Shown here piece by piece: positions 16,187 to 24,430 of a stretch of 64,000 nucleotides of DNA. How positions within the stretch are numbered: the stretch's first letter is position 1; every line of letters starts with the position of its first letter. The notes under the pieces are model-generated. The model was not told the DNA's origin. It made no database searches and was given only the letters and a program-made list of their open reading frames with translations. The DNA is from Evansella sp. AB-P1. GTDB lineage: Bacteria; Bacillota; Bacilli; Bacillales; Salisediminibacteriaceae. The stretch is taken from the NCBI RefSeq assembly GCF_029688925.1, contig NZ_JARUKY010000005.1, positions 1-64,000 of the forward strand. Direction: 5' to 3'. Made by a program: the position numbers and the translations under genes.

Positions 16187-18280
16187 TTACCTCCCCTGAC
16201 CTCTCCCCTGTCCTGGATTGTCTTGGCCTCTTCCTTGTCCTGGGGGATTGTCTCGATCCCTATCATGTCCTGGAGGTGTCTGTTGACCTCGTTCTTTGTC
16301 TTTATTTTTCCCTTTATCTTTCTCTTTCCCCTTATCTTTTTCCTTGTCGTCCTTCTTTTTGTCATTCTTATTATTGTTTCCCTGAGACCTCTCCGGTTCC
16401 ATAAAGGAAGATACTGGAACCCCAACTAACGCCTGAGACATGATCGTTTGGAAAATCCTTGCTGGATGATTACCACCTGTAGATTCCATCACAGCATCAG
16501 GCGTAATTCTATCGTAACCAACCCAAACAGCTGCTACTAATTCTGGTGTATACCCAACAAACCATGCATCCGACGTTCCTGATTTCCCTTCAAAAGCATC
16601 TGTCGCAGGTAGCTGTGTTGTTCCAGTTTTACCTGCAATTGGTCGATCTAACAATGCATTTCTTCCCGTTCCTTCCTGCACGACACTCTCAAGTAGTTTG
16701 GTCATTGCATATGCATCTTCAGACTCCATCACTTGTATCTCTTGTATGTCTCTTTCCCCTAATACCTCACCACTCTCCGTGATAATTTCATTTATTCCGT
16801 AAGCCTCATTCATTACCCCAAGGTTAGGAAACATACTAAATGCCTGTGTTAACTGAAGAGGTGAAATTCCTTCTGTCATTCCACCTAACGCAAGACTAAG
16901 CTGACGATCATTCTCATGTAGCGGAATCTGTGCCCGTTGTAGGAAATCTATCCCTGCATCCACTCCCAATTCATTTAAAAGCCATACCGCTGGAACATTA
17001 ATGGAATGAATCATTGCATCATGCAACGTAACCTCTCCACGATATTGATGATCATAATTCCTTGGAGAATAGCCATCAAAATCTAATCTCTCATCTACTA
17101 GTAAAGAACTAGCAGTATAACCTCTTTCCAATGCAGGAGCAAATACAGACAGTGGTTTAATAGCTGATCCTGGCTGTCTTTTCAATTGTGTTGCACGATT
17201 AAAACCACGATATACATGCTCTTGTCGGTAACCAATAAGACCACGTACCCCACCTGTATATGGATCCAAGACTACAGATGCCCCTTGAAGAACACCATCT
17301 CCCGTACTCTCCGGAAACAATTCCTCATTCTCAAAGGTAGACTGAATCGCATCTTGGACAGTCGTATCTATTTCCGTGTAAATATGCACATCCCCTGCCC
17401 AAATTCGTTCCTCCGTTAACCCATGGACATTGATCGCCTCATCAATAATAAAGTCAACATAGCCAGGATATTTCCCCCGTAAACTATCCTCCTCTATTTC
17501 CCAATCACGTAGAACAATGTCACTCTCCGTTGTTTCTTCATATATCTTTTCATCTATAAAACCTTGCTCCATTAACAAAAACAAAACTAGATTCCGACGA
17601 TCTATCGCCATCCCCTCATTTTGAAAAGGAGAATAATGAGAAGGCGCCTTCGGTAAAGCTGCTAAAAGTGCCGCCTCCTCTAAGGAAATTTCCTGTACCT
17701 CTTTACCAAAATACACATTTGAAGCATTCTGAATTCCCCATGTTCCCTCACCAAAATAAATATGATTTAAATACAATTCTAAAATCTCATCCTTACTAAA
17801 CTCCCTCTCAATACGAACCGCCGTAATCACTTCCCTAAACTTTCGACCAAACGTCCGATCAGAAGTAAGAAATAAATTCTTCGCCAACTGCTGCGTAATC
17901 GTGCTACCACCCTCCACAACAGTCCCTGCCCGCAAATTCCGCCAAGCAGAACGAACAATCCCACGAACATCAACACCATTGTGGGAAAAATAACGTTGAT
18001 CCTCTACTGATATAATTGCATGGATAAGGTCTTCGGGTATCTCCGATAAAGATACATGTGTGAACCTTGCCGAAGACAGCTCCGAAACAGGGTCACCATG
18101 AACATCATAAATGACAGTCGCTGCTCCAACAGGATCATCTAACTTACTAAGATCTATGCGATACGCATCAACAACAAAATATGTAAACACAATAAGAATT
18201 ACGGCAATAAATGCTACAATAAACAATCTAAATTTCTTCAGTAATCTGATCAATCGAGACAACAACAATTTCATGTTCAC
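16187..18280 (-). CDS. Class A penicillin-binding protein (glycosyltransferase/transpeptidase), PbpF/PbpG-like
   Basis: A bifunctional peptidoglycan synthase of about 697 residues (706 if counted from an upstream TTG). An N-terminal membrane anchor is followed by a GT51 glycosyltransferase domain with catalytic Glu in VEDQRYFSHNG and the GGSTITQQL motif. The transpeptidase has SAIK (nucleophile Ser), SIN and KTGT. Positions 102, 381-384, 435-437 and 560-563 refer to the longer count. The last 60 residues are a low-complexity tail: first Lys/Asp/Glu-rich, then Pro-Gly-Gln-Arg repeats such as PPGQGRGQ. The upstream TTG at 18307 precedes the ribosome binding site AAAGGAG, so GTG at 18280 is the likelier start. 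It acts outside the membrane in wall growth or sporulation. Confidence 0.9.
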   Translation of the reverse strand: MNMKLLLSRLIRLLKKFRLFIVAFIAVILIVFTYFVVDAYRIDLSKLDDPVGAATVIYDVHGDPVSELSSARFTHVSLSEIPEDLIHAIISVEDQRYFSHNGVDVRGIVRSAWRNLRAGTVVEGGSTITQQLAKNLFLTSDRTFGRKFREVITAVRIEREFSKDEILELYLNHIYFGEGTWGIQNASNVYFGKEVQEISLEEAALLAALPKAPSHYSPFQNEGMAIDRRNLVLFLLMEQGFIDEKIYEETTESDIVLRDWEIEEDSLRGKYPGYVDFIIDEAINVHGLTEERIWAGDVHIYTEIDTTVQDAIQSTFENEELFPESTGDGVLQGASVVLDPYTGGVRGLIGYRQEHVYRGFNRATQLKRQPGSAIKPLSVFAPALERGYTASSLLVDERLDFDGYSPRNYDHQYRGEVTLHDAMIHSINVPAVWLLNELGVDAGIDFLQRAQIPLHENDRQLSLALGGMTEGISPLQLTQAFSMFPNLGVMNEAYGINEIITESGEVLGERDIQEIQVMESEDAYAMTKLLESVVQEGTGRNALLDRPIAGKTGTTQLPATDAFEGKSGTSDAWFVGYTPELVAAVWVGYDRITPDAVMESTGGNHPARIFQTIMSQALVGVPVSSFMEPERSQGNNNKNDKKKDDKEKDKGKEKDKGKNKDKERGQQTPPGHDRDRDNPPGQGRGQDNPGQGRGQGR

Positions 18281-18473
18281 GACGAAAGACACTCTCCTTT
18301 GGTCCAACTCATGTTGTTATTACTTTTTCAAAGCATAATTTTGAAGCAAGGTTCTTCACCAAATGAATTGCCTATATTAATTTTATACAACTTTCTTTAA
18401 ACCCGTAAACATTTTCTTCTTGTCAAAATTCCTTTGATTTATACTATAAATCAAGCTTTGTTATTACAGATCA

Positions 18474-18521
18474 AAACAAAAAAACTACTCCCTAGTACGT
18501 AAAAAGATCCGTAATAGGGAG
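18474..18521 (-). terminator. Terminator of the glucosaminidase gene
   Basis: On the minus strand CTCCCTATTACG (18521-18510) pairs with CGTACTAGGGAG (18499-18488), with one mismatch, followed by TAGTTTTTTTG. Confidence 0.8.
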
Positions 18522-18546
18522 CAAAATTCCATTCATTCACATCTGT

Positions 18547-19554
18547 TTATTGTTTAAAAAACTGAACAATTTTTCTAAATACGTCCTGTAACGATTGAAC
18601 GAAAGACTTCTCTGATGAATCATTTGTTTCAACAGATAAAAGATAAGATTCCTGCAATTGTAACACTCTATTTCCTCTGTTCTGTAAGATTTCAATATCT
18701 ATTTCTAATTGATGAATAGTAGTCCCTTCCTCAACAAACTCCTCTTCGGATTCCGACTCTATTATTTCTTTATTAAGTAAATGAGAATCATCTTGCATTT
18801 GCTCAGACACTTGCTCATTTGTACTTGTAACGTGATAATCTAATAAATTCCAGCTATCAATTAATCTCCCAACAGATTCTTTATAGTAATCACCACCAAG
18901 ATGATTGTATCCAGCGTTGGCAATGTCGTATAAATACTCTTTTGTAGCTTTTTCATCACTCCAACCGTTCTTCAATCGTTCTTTGTATGCGTCTCTTGCA
19001 AAAACATACCTTTCATTAACTAGCAACGTTCCAGTTAAGTAATCGACAGCCTCTCCAAAGCTACTAAACTTTCGATACCAATTATCCCGTCGTTCTGTTT
19101 CATCATATACAATCCGATCATCTCCGAAATTAGCAAGTACAGGAATGTCACGATCAAAGTCCTCATCTGGTTGTCCTTGAAGCTGCCATGCATTCGTGGA
19201 GTTCCCGCCCCATACTTTTATCCCAAAAAGATTATTCGCATAATGTGCAATCCTTGTTGTTCCGTAACCACTTTCAAGAGCTGCCATACCGATTATTGCA
19301 GCTGCAGGTATTCCCCACTTTTTATGACTTTCTACAGCATAATCAGAAACGGTATGAATAAATCGTTCCTGTTCTTTTGCAGTTGGATTATCTACCATTG
19401 GCAAATAAACATTTGTATTTTTTCCTACTTCCTCATTTTCATTAGGGGTTGGAAAAAAATTCGATAATATATTTTCACCATGGCTAGTAGACTGAAATGG
19501 TTGAATAATAAATAAGATTAATAGAATCATAGAAATAAAAAGCTTGTACTTCAT
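18547..19554 (-). CDS. Secreted glucosaminidase-domain protein (peptidoglycan hydrolase)
   Basis: A 335-residue secreted protein. The start is the ATG at 19554, placed 6 nt after a GAGGAGG site; the longer frame to 19728 lacks a ribosome binding site and a sensible N-terminus. From that start a signal peptide (MKYKLFISMILLILFII) covers about residues 1-28. A GH73 mannosyl-glycoprotein endo-beta-N-acetylglucosaminidase domain follows (about residues 60-240), with the catalytic Glu in AALESGYGTT and the usual NNLFGIK motif. The C-terminal ~90 residues are acidic and predicted helical or coiled. It should cleave the glycan strands of peptidoglycan. Its neighbours are two other wall genes. Confidence 0.85.
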   Translation of the reverse strand: MKYKLFISMILLILFIIQPFQSTSHGENILSNFFPTPNENEEVGKNTNVYLPMVDNPTAKEQERFIHTVSDYAVESHKKWGIPAAAIIGMAALESGYGTTRIAHYANNLFGIKVWGGNSTNAWQLQGQPDEDFDRDIPVLANFGDDRIVYDETERRDNWYRKFSSFGEAVDYLTGTLLVNERYVFARDAYKERLKNGWSDEKATKEYLYDIANAGYNHLGGDYYKESVGRLIDSWNLLDYHVTSTNEQVSEQMQDDSHLLNKEIIESESEEEFVEEGTTIHQLEIDIEILQNRGNRVLQLQESYLLSVETNDSSEKSFVQSLQDVFRKIVQFFKQ

Positions 19555-19673
19555 AAAAAACCTCCTCGTCACACTACATTGTAACGTTAAGAGATTTTTG
19601 TTCAATGCAAAAAATCTTCCATGTTGTGTTAGTAAAATGTTAACGGGAAAACATGGATGAAACTCTATAACAA

Positions 19674-19718
19674 ATAGTAGAACAGCTCTTTCAACTCTGA
19701 AAATAGCTGTTCTACTAT
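19674..19718 (-). terminator. Hairpin after the Pro/Gly-rich protein gene
   Basis: ATAGTAGAACAGCT (19674-19687) and AGCTGTTCTACTAT (19705-19718) form a perfect 14-bp stem. The minus-strand tail TTTGTT is weak, so termination may be partial. Confidence 0.65.
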
Positions 19719-19753
19719 ACTTTTCCAATCGACACTATTTTATAAATCTCTTC

Positions 19754-20323
19754 TTAATAGCATTGGAAGGATGATATTTGCCTAAGATCTATTCCAAAAT
19801 ACACCCATGAAAAGCCGTTCCATCGATATCCTGCTATAGACCTTCGCCCTACATACACTGGATAAAACCAAAACTGTTGTCTGTTTATTAACCAAACATA
19901 AGTGTATCTGTACATGCATCGACGTATAGCTCCAGGATCAACTGCCATAACACCAACATTACTAGATGGTGTTGGAATAGAGGCTGGAGGTGGCGCAGTT
20001 GGAGGTCCCCCAATTGGCCCTTGACCTGGTGGACCAAACGGTGGTGCAGTTGGTGCTCCCCATGGCGGTTGTCCTGGCATTCCAGTTGGTGGTGGCATTG
20101 TTGGTAAGCCTGGTGTTCCAAACGCCCCACCTAGTCCAAAAGGAAATCCAAATAATCCAGCTCCGCCACCTAAAAATGGCCCGAAAATTGGAAGCTGTCT
20201 TTGCTGCTGATCATTTAAATTGTGTTCAGGCATTTGTCTACTGTATGTTACTCCACTCTCAGATGAATCATGGTAAACTCGATCGTCAAAAAAATGCTGT
20301 TGGTTTACTTCGTATGGATTCAA
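19754..20323 (-). CDS. Pro/Gly-rich protein with Tyr/Trp-rich C-terminal domain
   Basis: A 189-residue protein without a signal peptide. Residues 1-45 are polar (Gln, Asn, Asp). About 48-125 is low-complexity Gly/Pro/Phe (runs such as PPPTGMPGQPPWG). The C-terminal 60 residues form a compact aromatic domain with two Cys and many Arg, Tyr and Trp (IRRCMYRYTYVWLINRQQ region, ending in FQCY). I recall similar C-terminal domains in Bacillaceae proteins of unknown role. The composition suggests a surface or spore-coat-like structural protein, but that is inference. The start is TTG at 20323, 6 nt after GGAAGGG. It is upstream of, and co-oriented with, the glucosaminidase gene, with a hairpin between. 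Confidence 0.7.
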   Translation of the reverse strand: MNPYEVNQQHFFDDRVYHDSSESGVTYSRQMPEHNLNDQQQRQLPIFGPFLGGGAGLFGFPFGLGGAFGTPGLPTMPPPTGMPGQPPWGAPTAPPFGPPGQGPIGGPPTAPPPASIPTPSSNVGVMAVDPGAIRRCMYRYTYVWLINRQQFWFYPVYVGRRSIAGYRWNGFSWVYFGIDLRQISSFQCY

Positions 20324-20482
20324 CGAAAACCCTTCCTCTCGTTAGGTATTACCCCGTTTATCCATATCATCCTATGCAGGCGAATGAACAAAAAAACTTG
20401 TACTGACATAAATAGGCTTTTGATTATATCTAGTAGAACTTTCCATTTAGAAGTAGGAACTACGACTTGTTTTTCCTACGTA

Positions 20483-21835
20483 CTACTTACCTATATCTAA
20501 CAAAGAGTGTCCTAATATTCTTTTGGCATTGCCTATTAAAGTTTGAGTTCCTACAATCAAAATAATATCTTCTTTATTAAAGGTTAAGGCATAATCAAAA
20601 GCGTCCTTCAACAAAGGAATCTCCTTGCTTTTTTGATGTAATTTTTGAGCATATTCTAAAGCATCTTCTGGGAACTTTAAATGACTTATATCTGGTTTTG
20701 TTATTATAAGTTCATTAGAAATTTCGCTTAATATCTTCATTACTCCTAGATAGTCTTTATCTTTTGGTACACCAACGATAGTAATGATATTTTTATTTTC
20801 TATGTTATCAATAAGCTTTATTACGTTCTTTATATATCTTGCGGAAGATTCATTAATTGCACCGTCTAAAATTATTGTTGGTAAATGATGACTAACCTCA
20901 CACCTTCCTGGCCATTTAATATTTTGGAAGCACTTTTTTACAACTTGTTCATTTAATTTTTTTCCTATAATATCCTCACAAGCCTTTATTGCAACAGCAC
21001 CATTCACTCCTTGAAACTCACCTAATAATGGAACATTTATGTTTTTATAGCTTCCCTTTGTTGTTTGCACATCAAAAATAGTACCCTTTTGTTCCATTTT
21101 TATATTAGTTGCCATAAAGCTTTCATCGTAATAAAAAGTTGCTGCATGGTTTTTCATCGTAGCTTTAATTGTTTGTAAAACTTCTTGCGATTGTTTATTT
21201 ATATAGGCACCAGTTGTTTTATTCTTTATAATGCCTAACTTATGAGCAACAATATCGTTAAGTTCTGGTCCAAGATTTTCTTTATGCTCTAGCATAATAG
21301 GTGTAATTACTGCCCATTCATTATTCAAAACGTTTGTGTCATCATATTTCCCACCGCGACCACACTCTATTACATTTATATCTGTTTTGTTTTCTTTAAA
21401 GTATATTGTTGCTATCGTTAAGGCTAATCCTATTGGACCTTGGTACTGATTTGAAGGTAAATATTTCTCTATTTCTTCAAATCCATCTATAATTTTATTA
21501 CTGATTCTAATAAAATCCTTTTCGGATATTGCCTTCCCGTTAATTCTAATTCGTTCATTAAAGTTTACTAAGTGAGGGGATGTAAATAACCCAACTTTAT
21601 AGCCATGATGTGCCAACAAAGAAGAAATAAATCTAGAAGTAGATCCTTTTCCCTTACTACCTGTAACAATAATATATTTCTCTCCCTTATCAGGAGCACC
21701 AACATAATCAAGTAGCCTTCTTGTAAGCTCAGGCTTCTTCACTTTTTCATCATTTAATTCGTTAATATTTTTTATTGCTCTTAAATAAGAGCTATATATT
21801 AAATCCTCAGCTTCTTTTTGTGATTTGATTTTCAT
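20483..21835 (-). CDS. FolC-like Mur-ligase-family protein (diverged folylpolyglutamate synthase)
   Basis: A 450-residue ATP-dependent carboxylate-amine ligase of the FolC/Mur type. Numbering from the upstream ATG at 21838, the P-loop is GSKGKGST (60-67), followed by FTSPHLVNFNERI, the hallmark of FolC. Other FolC motifs are altered: the usual DATNV strand is KYDDTNVL, the usual GxDHxxxLG is MLEHKENLG (184-190), and the usual LDGAHN is LDGAIN. The lysine that is carbamylated in the family is present in KLGIIK. These changes suggest a substrate other than dihydropteroate or folate. It is probably co-transcribed with the dehydroquinate-synthase-like gene upstream, although a repeat element separates them by ~330 bp. 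The second ATG (21835) is better spaced from the AGGTG site. Confidence 0.8.
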   Translation of the reverse strand: MKIKSQKEAEDLIYSSYLRAIKNINELNDEKVKKPELTRRLLDYVGAPDKGEKYIIVTGSKGKGSTSRFISSLLAHHGYKVGLFTSPHLVNFNERIRINGKAISEKDFIRISNKIIDGFEEIEKYLPSNQYQGPIGLALTIATIYFKENKTDINVIECGRGGKYDDTNVLNNEWAVITPIMLEHKENLGPELNDIVAHKLGIIKNKTTGAYINKQSQEVLQTIKATMKNHAATFYYDESFMATNIKMEQKGTIFDVQTTKGSYKNINVPLLGEFQGVNGAVAIKACEDIIGKKLNEQVVKKCFQNIKWPGRCEVSHHLPTIILDGAINESSARYIKNVIKLIDNIENKNIITIVGVPKDKDYLGVMKILSEISNELIITKPDISHLKFPEDALEYAQKLHQKSKEIPLLKDAFDYALTFNKEDIILIVGTQTLIGNAKRILGHSLLDIGK

Positions 21836-21838
21836 CAT

Positions 21839-22163
21839 GACACCTGTTTTCTTTTATATTTGGATATGTTAAAGAATAGTGTTGATTTAATAAGAATTTG
21901 ATTTTTGTAGATCATGCGAGACTCCCTGCTGGAAAAGCAATAGCTGAAGCATTGCCCGCACAGCCAGGATGGCAGGATTACACCGTTTCCCACAGGACGT
22001 GGGCTGACCTTAGGTGTAATTGGAGCATCAAGGGGCAAAAATCAACAATGAAGATTAACAGAGCCTTATATTTTAATAAAACACAACATGTTCTTACCCT
22101 CTATTACTCATTGACTTAAAAGTAAAAGCCCACAATTGCAGGCTCCTTTAAGGTTAAAACCTT
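21839..22163. repeat. Intergenic repeat element, copy A (partial)
   Basis: The ~325-bp gap carries, at about 21905-22045, a GC-richer element starting GCGAGACTCCCTGCTGGAA (21916-21934). The same module, ACGAGACTCCCTGCGGAA, occurs in the copy at 46.5 kb (minus). Such imperfect, structured GC-richer elements are scattered between genes in many Bacillaceae. Short open frames across it are not genes. On the minus strand the far left of the gap also holds the ribosome binding site of the FolC-like gene. Confidence 0.55.
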
Positions 22164-22718
22164 TTACTTTTCTATAATGATTTCATCAATTTTATCACCT
22201 AAATGTCGACCAGGAGAATCTTGAATACACTTTATTTTATCACCTTTTTTTAAGTCTAGTACAGATACTTCCCCCTTATTCTCTTCTTCCACATAAACAC
22301 TAGAGGCATTTTGTAAGGTTACTGAAATAATTTCATTCTTACTTTTACAAACCACTCTTAAAAAAGGTCTTTTCTCTATTTTTACTCTACCTACACTAAG
22401 TTCTTTTTCACCCTCAGCATTGATCAATGAAATTTTATTCCCTGGGTTTACTTCATGTAAATACAACGTTTGACCATTTTGATACAAATACTGATGAAAG
22501 GCACCACAATTAATTCGAAATGGCCGAGGAGGATAGTGTTCTGACTTACGATTTTCAGATAATACTTTAATGTAGCCATGTCCTGTATTTCCTATGTACA
22601 GACCATCATCATTGTTTAACACATCCATGAAATCAATACATACTCGCATACCTTCACCAACATCTATTATATCAATTACTTCTATATATGCTGTTTTATT
22701 TAACGTTTGACTTTCCAC
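22164..22718 (-). CDS. 3-dehydroquinate synthase II-like protein, C-terminal half only
   Basis: About 184 residues that align from memory with the C-terminal half of archaeal-type dehydroquinate synthase II (AroB-prime, full length about 350-380). Shared landmarks are GMRVCIDFMDVL, then LSENRKSEHYPPRPFRINCGAFH, VGRVKIEKRPFLRVV, LQNASSVYV, VLDLKKGDKI and the ending GRHLGDKIDEIIIEK. The N-terminal half is absent from the window. Relatives of this family also make 3-amino-4-hydroxybenzoate. The GTG at 22718 is best spaced from GGGAAG. The frame stays open to 22802, where an in-frame TGA is preceded four codons earlier by an ATG (22814) with an upstream AAGGAT site. It could be a degraded remnant or a free-standing domain; its neighbour is the FolC-like gene. 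Confidence 0.7.
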   Translation of the reverse strand: MESQTLNKTAYIEVIDIIDVGEGMRVCIDFMDVLNNDDGLYIGNTGHGYIKVLSENRKSEHYPPRPFRINCGAFHQYLYQNGQTLYLHEVNPGNKISLINAEGEKELSVGRVKIEKRPFLRVVCKSKNEIISVTLQNASSVYVEEENKGEVSVLDLKKGDKIKCIQDSPGRHLGDKIDEIIIEK

Positions 22719-22875
22719 CAAAATCACTTCCCATTTAATTTCTATATATTTGAAGCTTTTCGTCGATTTACACCTTTCTAGAAGTTTATTAAATTCTATT
22801 CAGTATATTTCCATATTGGATTGATCCTTACTCCTATCATCTGAAAACTATTCTGCTGTGATCAAATATATATTA

Positions 22876-23739
22876 CTACTTAGTTTTTCCATATAAAACC
22901 CATGGTGTTGGAAGTTCGAAGGAGTGTTCATTAGGAAGTGAGTTTATTTCGTTCTTTTTAATATCTATCCAAATATAAGCATCCTCTTCACTTTCTTCCG
23001 TTTCCTCTAGGAGCTTTAGGTAATCCTTTGAAACGGTTTCCCATAAGCCCTGTTGTACTCCTATATCACTCCAAGGGTAAATAACGTGTAAATAATGATT
23101 CTTTTTTTGATCCTTCTTTGTTATTAGAAACCGAGTCTTGTCATGGTTTTCATAAAAGGACCATTCCATTATTTCCTCTTCCTGAAACAGAGCATTTGAA
23201 GCAGGGAAGGAATAGTACACTTCATATGGAAAAACAGCCTCTGGTTTTACATACTTCTCTCTTAACCATCGTTTTTTTCGTTCCAATGAATGAATTGGAC
23301 TCCAAATTTTAGAGCCAGACTCATGTACAATCGGAACCTGTGTAACAGCACCATGTAATGTTGTATATGTATTCAGTCCAAGTTTTTCCAGGACACGACG
23401 AGCTGGTATATTATCCTCCTGCGTATTTCCACCTACCCATTGGATCCCATTCAACTGAAATGCTTCATTCATAACATGAGTTAAAATTTTAGTTGCCATA
23501 TTATTTCCTCTATACCGGCGATCACTTCGCAAACGTCCTAACATAGCATAATAACCAGCAAAAACAGTATACCCCCCCATGCTGATTAATTTGTTACCTA
23601 TGAATAAACCGTACAAGCGATGATTTCCTGTTGTGAGTCTCTCAAATATTCGTAAAATATAATCATCTTTTATTCCTGTATCCATTGCCTCAAAAAATGA
23701 GTAATCTCCTTTGTGTAGCTGCCTAATTTCCTTGTTCAT
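22876..23739 (-). CDS. GNAT family N-acetyltransferase
   Basis: A 287-residue protein. The N-terminal ~130 residues form a GNAT fold, with the acetyl-CoA pyrophosphate loop around RSDRRYRGNNMAT and the following VGGNTQEDNIPARRVLEKLG typical of motif B. The C-terminal 150 residues form a second, unrecognised domain with many Trp and Tyr. The start is the third in-frame ATG (23739), 5 nt after AGGTGA. It is transcribed alone, downstream of nothing obvious. The acceptor is unknown; general GNAT activity is the transfer of acetyl from acetyl-CoA to an amine. Confidence 0.82.
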   Translation of the reverse strand: MNKEIRQLHKGDYSFFEAMDTGIKDDYILRIFERLTTGNHRLYGLFIGNKLISMGGYTVFAGYYAMLGRLRSDRRYRGNNMATKILTHVMNEAFQLNGIQWVGGNTQEDNIPARRVLEKLGLNTYTTLHGAVTQVPIVHESGSKIWSPIHSLERKKRWLREKYVKPEAVFPYEVYYSFPASNALFQEEEIMEWSFYENHDKTRFLITKKDQKKNHYLHVIYPWSDIGVQQGLWETVSKDYLKLLEETEESEEDAYIWIDIKKNEINSLPNEHSFELPTPWVLYGKTK

Positions 23740-23929
23740 TTTCATCACCTACTATTACTAATTACTATTGTATTCAATTATAAATGGAACAAGGAACAGA
23801 TAAAACTTAAACGCTTATACAAAGGAATATTTCCTATATATAATCAAAAATTTATAGCGTATAAATCTCTTATAATCCACTAATAATAGGAGGATGATTA
23901 ATAACATAAAAGTAATAGGAGATGATCAA

Positions 23930-24202
23930 ATGGAAACGATTGAGGTTGGAGAAGTATTTACGATTAGTGATGATAACAATGAGGACCAGGAAGTGGAAGT
24001 ACTAGCTTTAATGACAATGGAAAATAGGAATTATGTTGCAGTTAGCTTTGTTGAAGACTTAGAAGATCAAGGAAATGAAGACATGGATGTATTTTTCTTG
24101 AAAGTAGAGGAAGATGGTAGCTTTTCTGCTATTGAAAGTGATGAAGAATTTAATAAAGTTACTCACGCCTTTGATGAACAGATGGAAGAGGTGAATGAGT
24201 AG
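23930..24202 (+). CDS. DUF1292 family protein
   Basis: A 90-residue, very acidic cytosolic protein with the beta-strand pattern of DUF1292: VFTISDDNNEDQEVEVLALM, then YVAVSFVEDL and DVFFLKVEEDG. Members are widespread in Firmicutes (for example YrzB) and have no known activity. The ATG at 23930 lies 8 nt after GGAG. The earlier ATG at 23894 directly abuts an AGGAGG sequence and is a poor start, although that upstream site is itself noteworthy. A terminator follows. Confidence 0.85.
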   Translation: METIEVGEVFTISDDNNEDQEVEVLALMTMENRNYVAVSFVEDLEDQGNEDMDVFFLKVEEDGSFSAIESDEEFNKVTHAFDEQMEEVNE

Positions 24203-24221
24203 TAAGCTCCCTTTGACGATA

Positions 24222-24262
24222 CCCCCCACTGCAACTGTTAAACCGCAATGGGGGATTTTTGC
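24222..24262 (+). terminator. Terminator of the DUF1292 gene
   Basis: CCCCCACTGC and GCAATGGGGG form a GC-rich stem with one mismatch and a 12-nt loop, followed by ATTTTTG. Confidence 0.8.
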
Positions 24263-24430
24263 ATTGATTTTAGAAAAACAAATCGAAGAAACGGGCCAAA
24301 AAACCTTTTTTCTTCACCTTCATCATTTGTTTCTACTTCTTCTAATTATAAACTTTATGTTTTAATGATAAATTGATTGACTGTATGAATAGATCTCAAA
24401 CAATCGTGAAAATTTGTCCATTTATCACGT

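Noticed and set aside
16096-16425. Basic Arg/Lys-rich open frame on the minus strand
   Set aside because: It is a frame-shifted reading of the low-complexity tail of the penicillin-binding protein.
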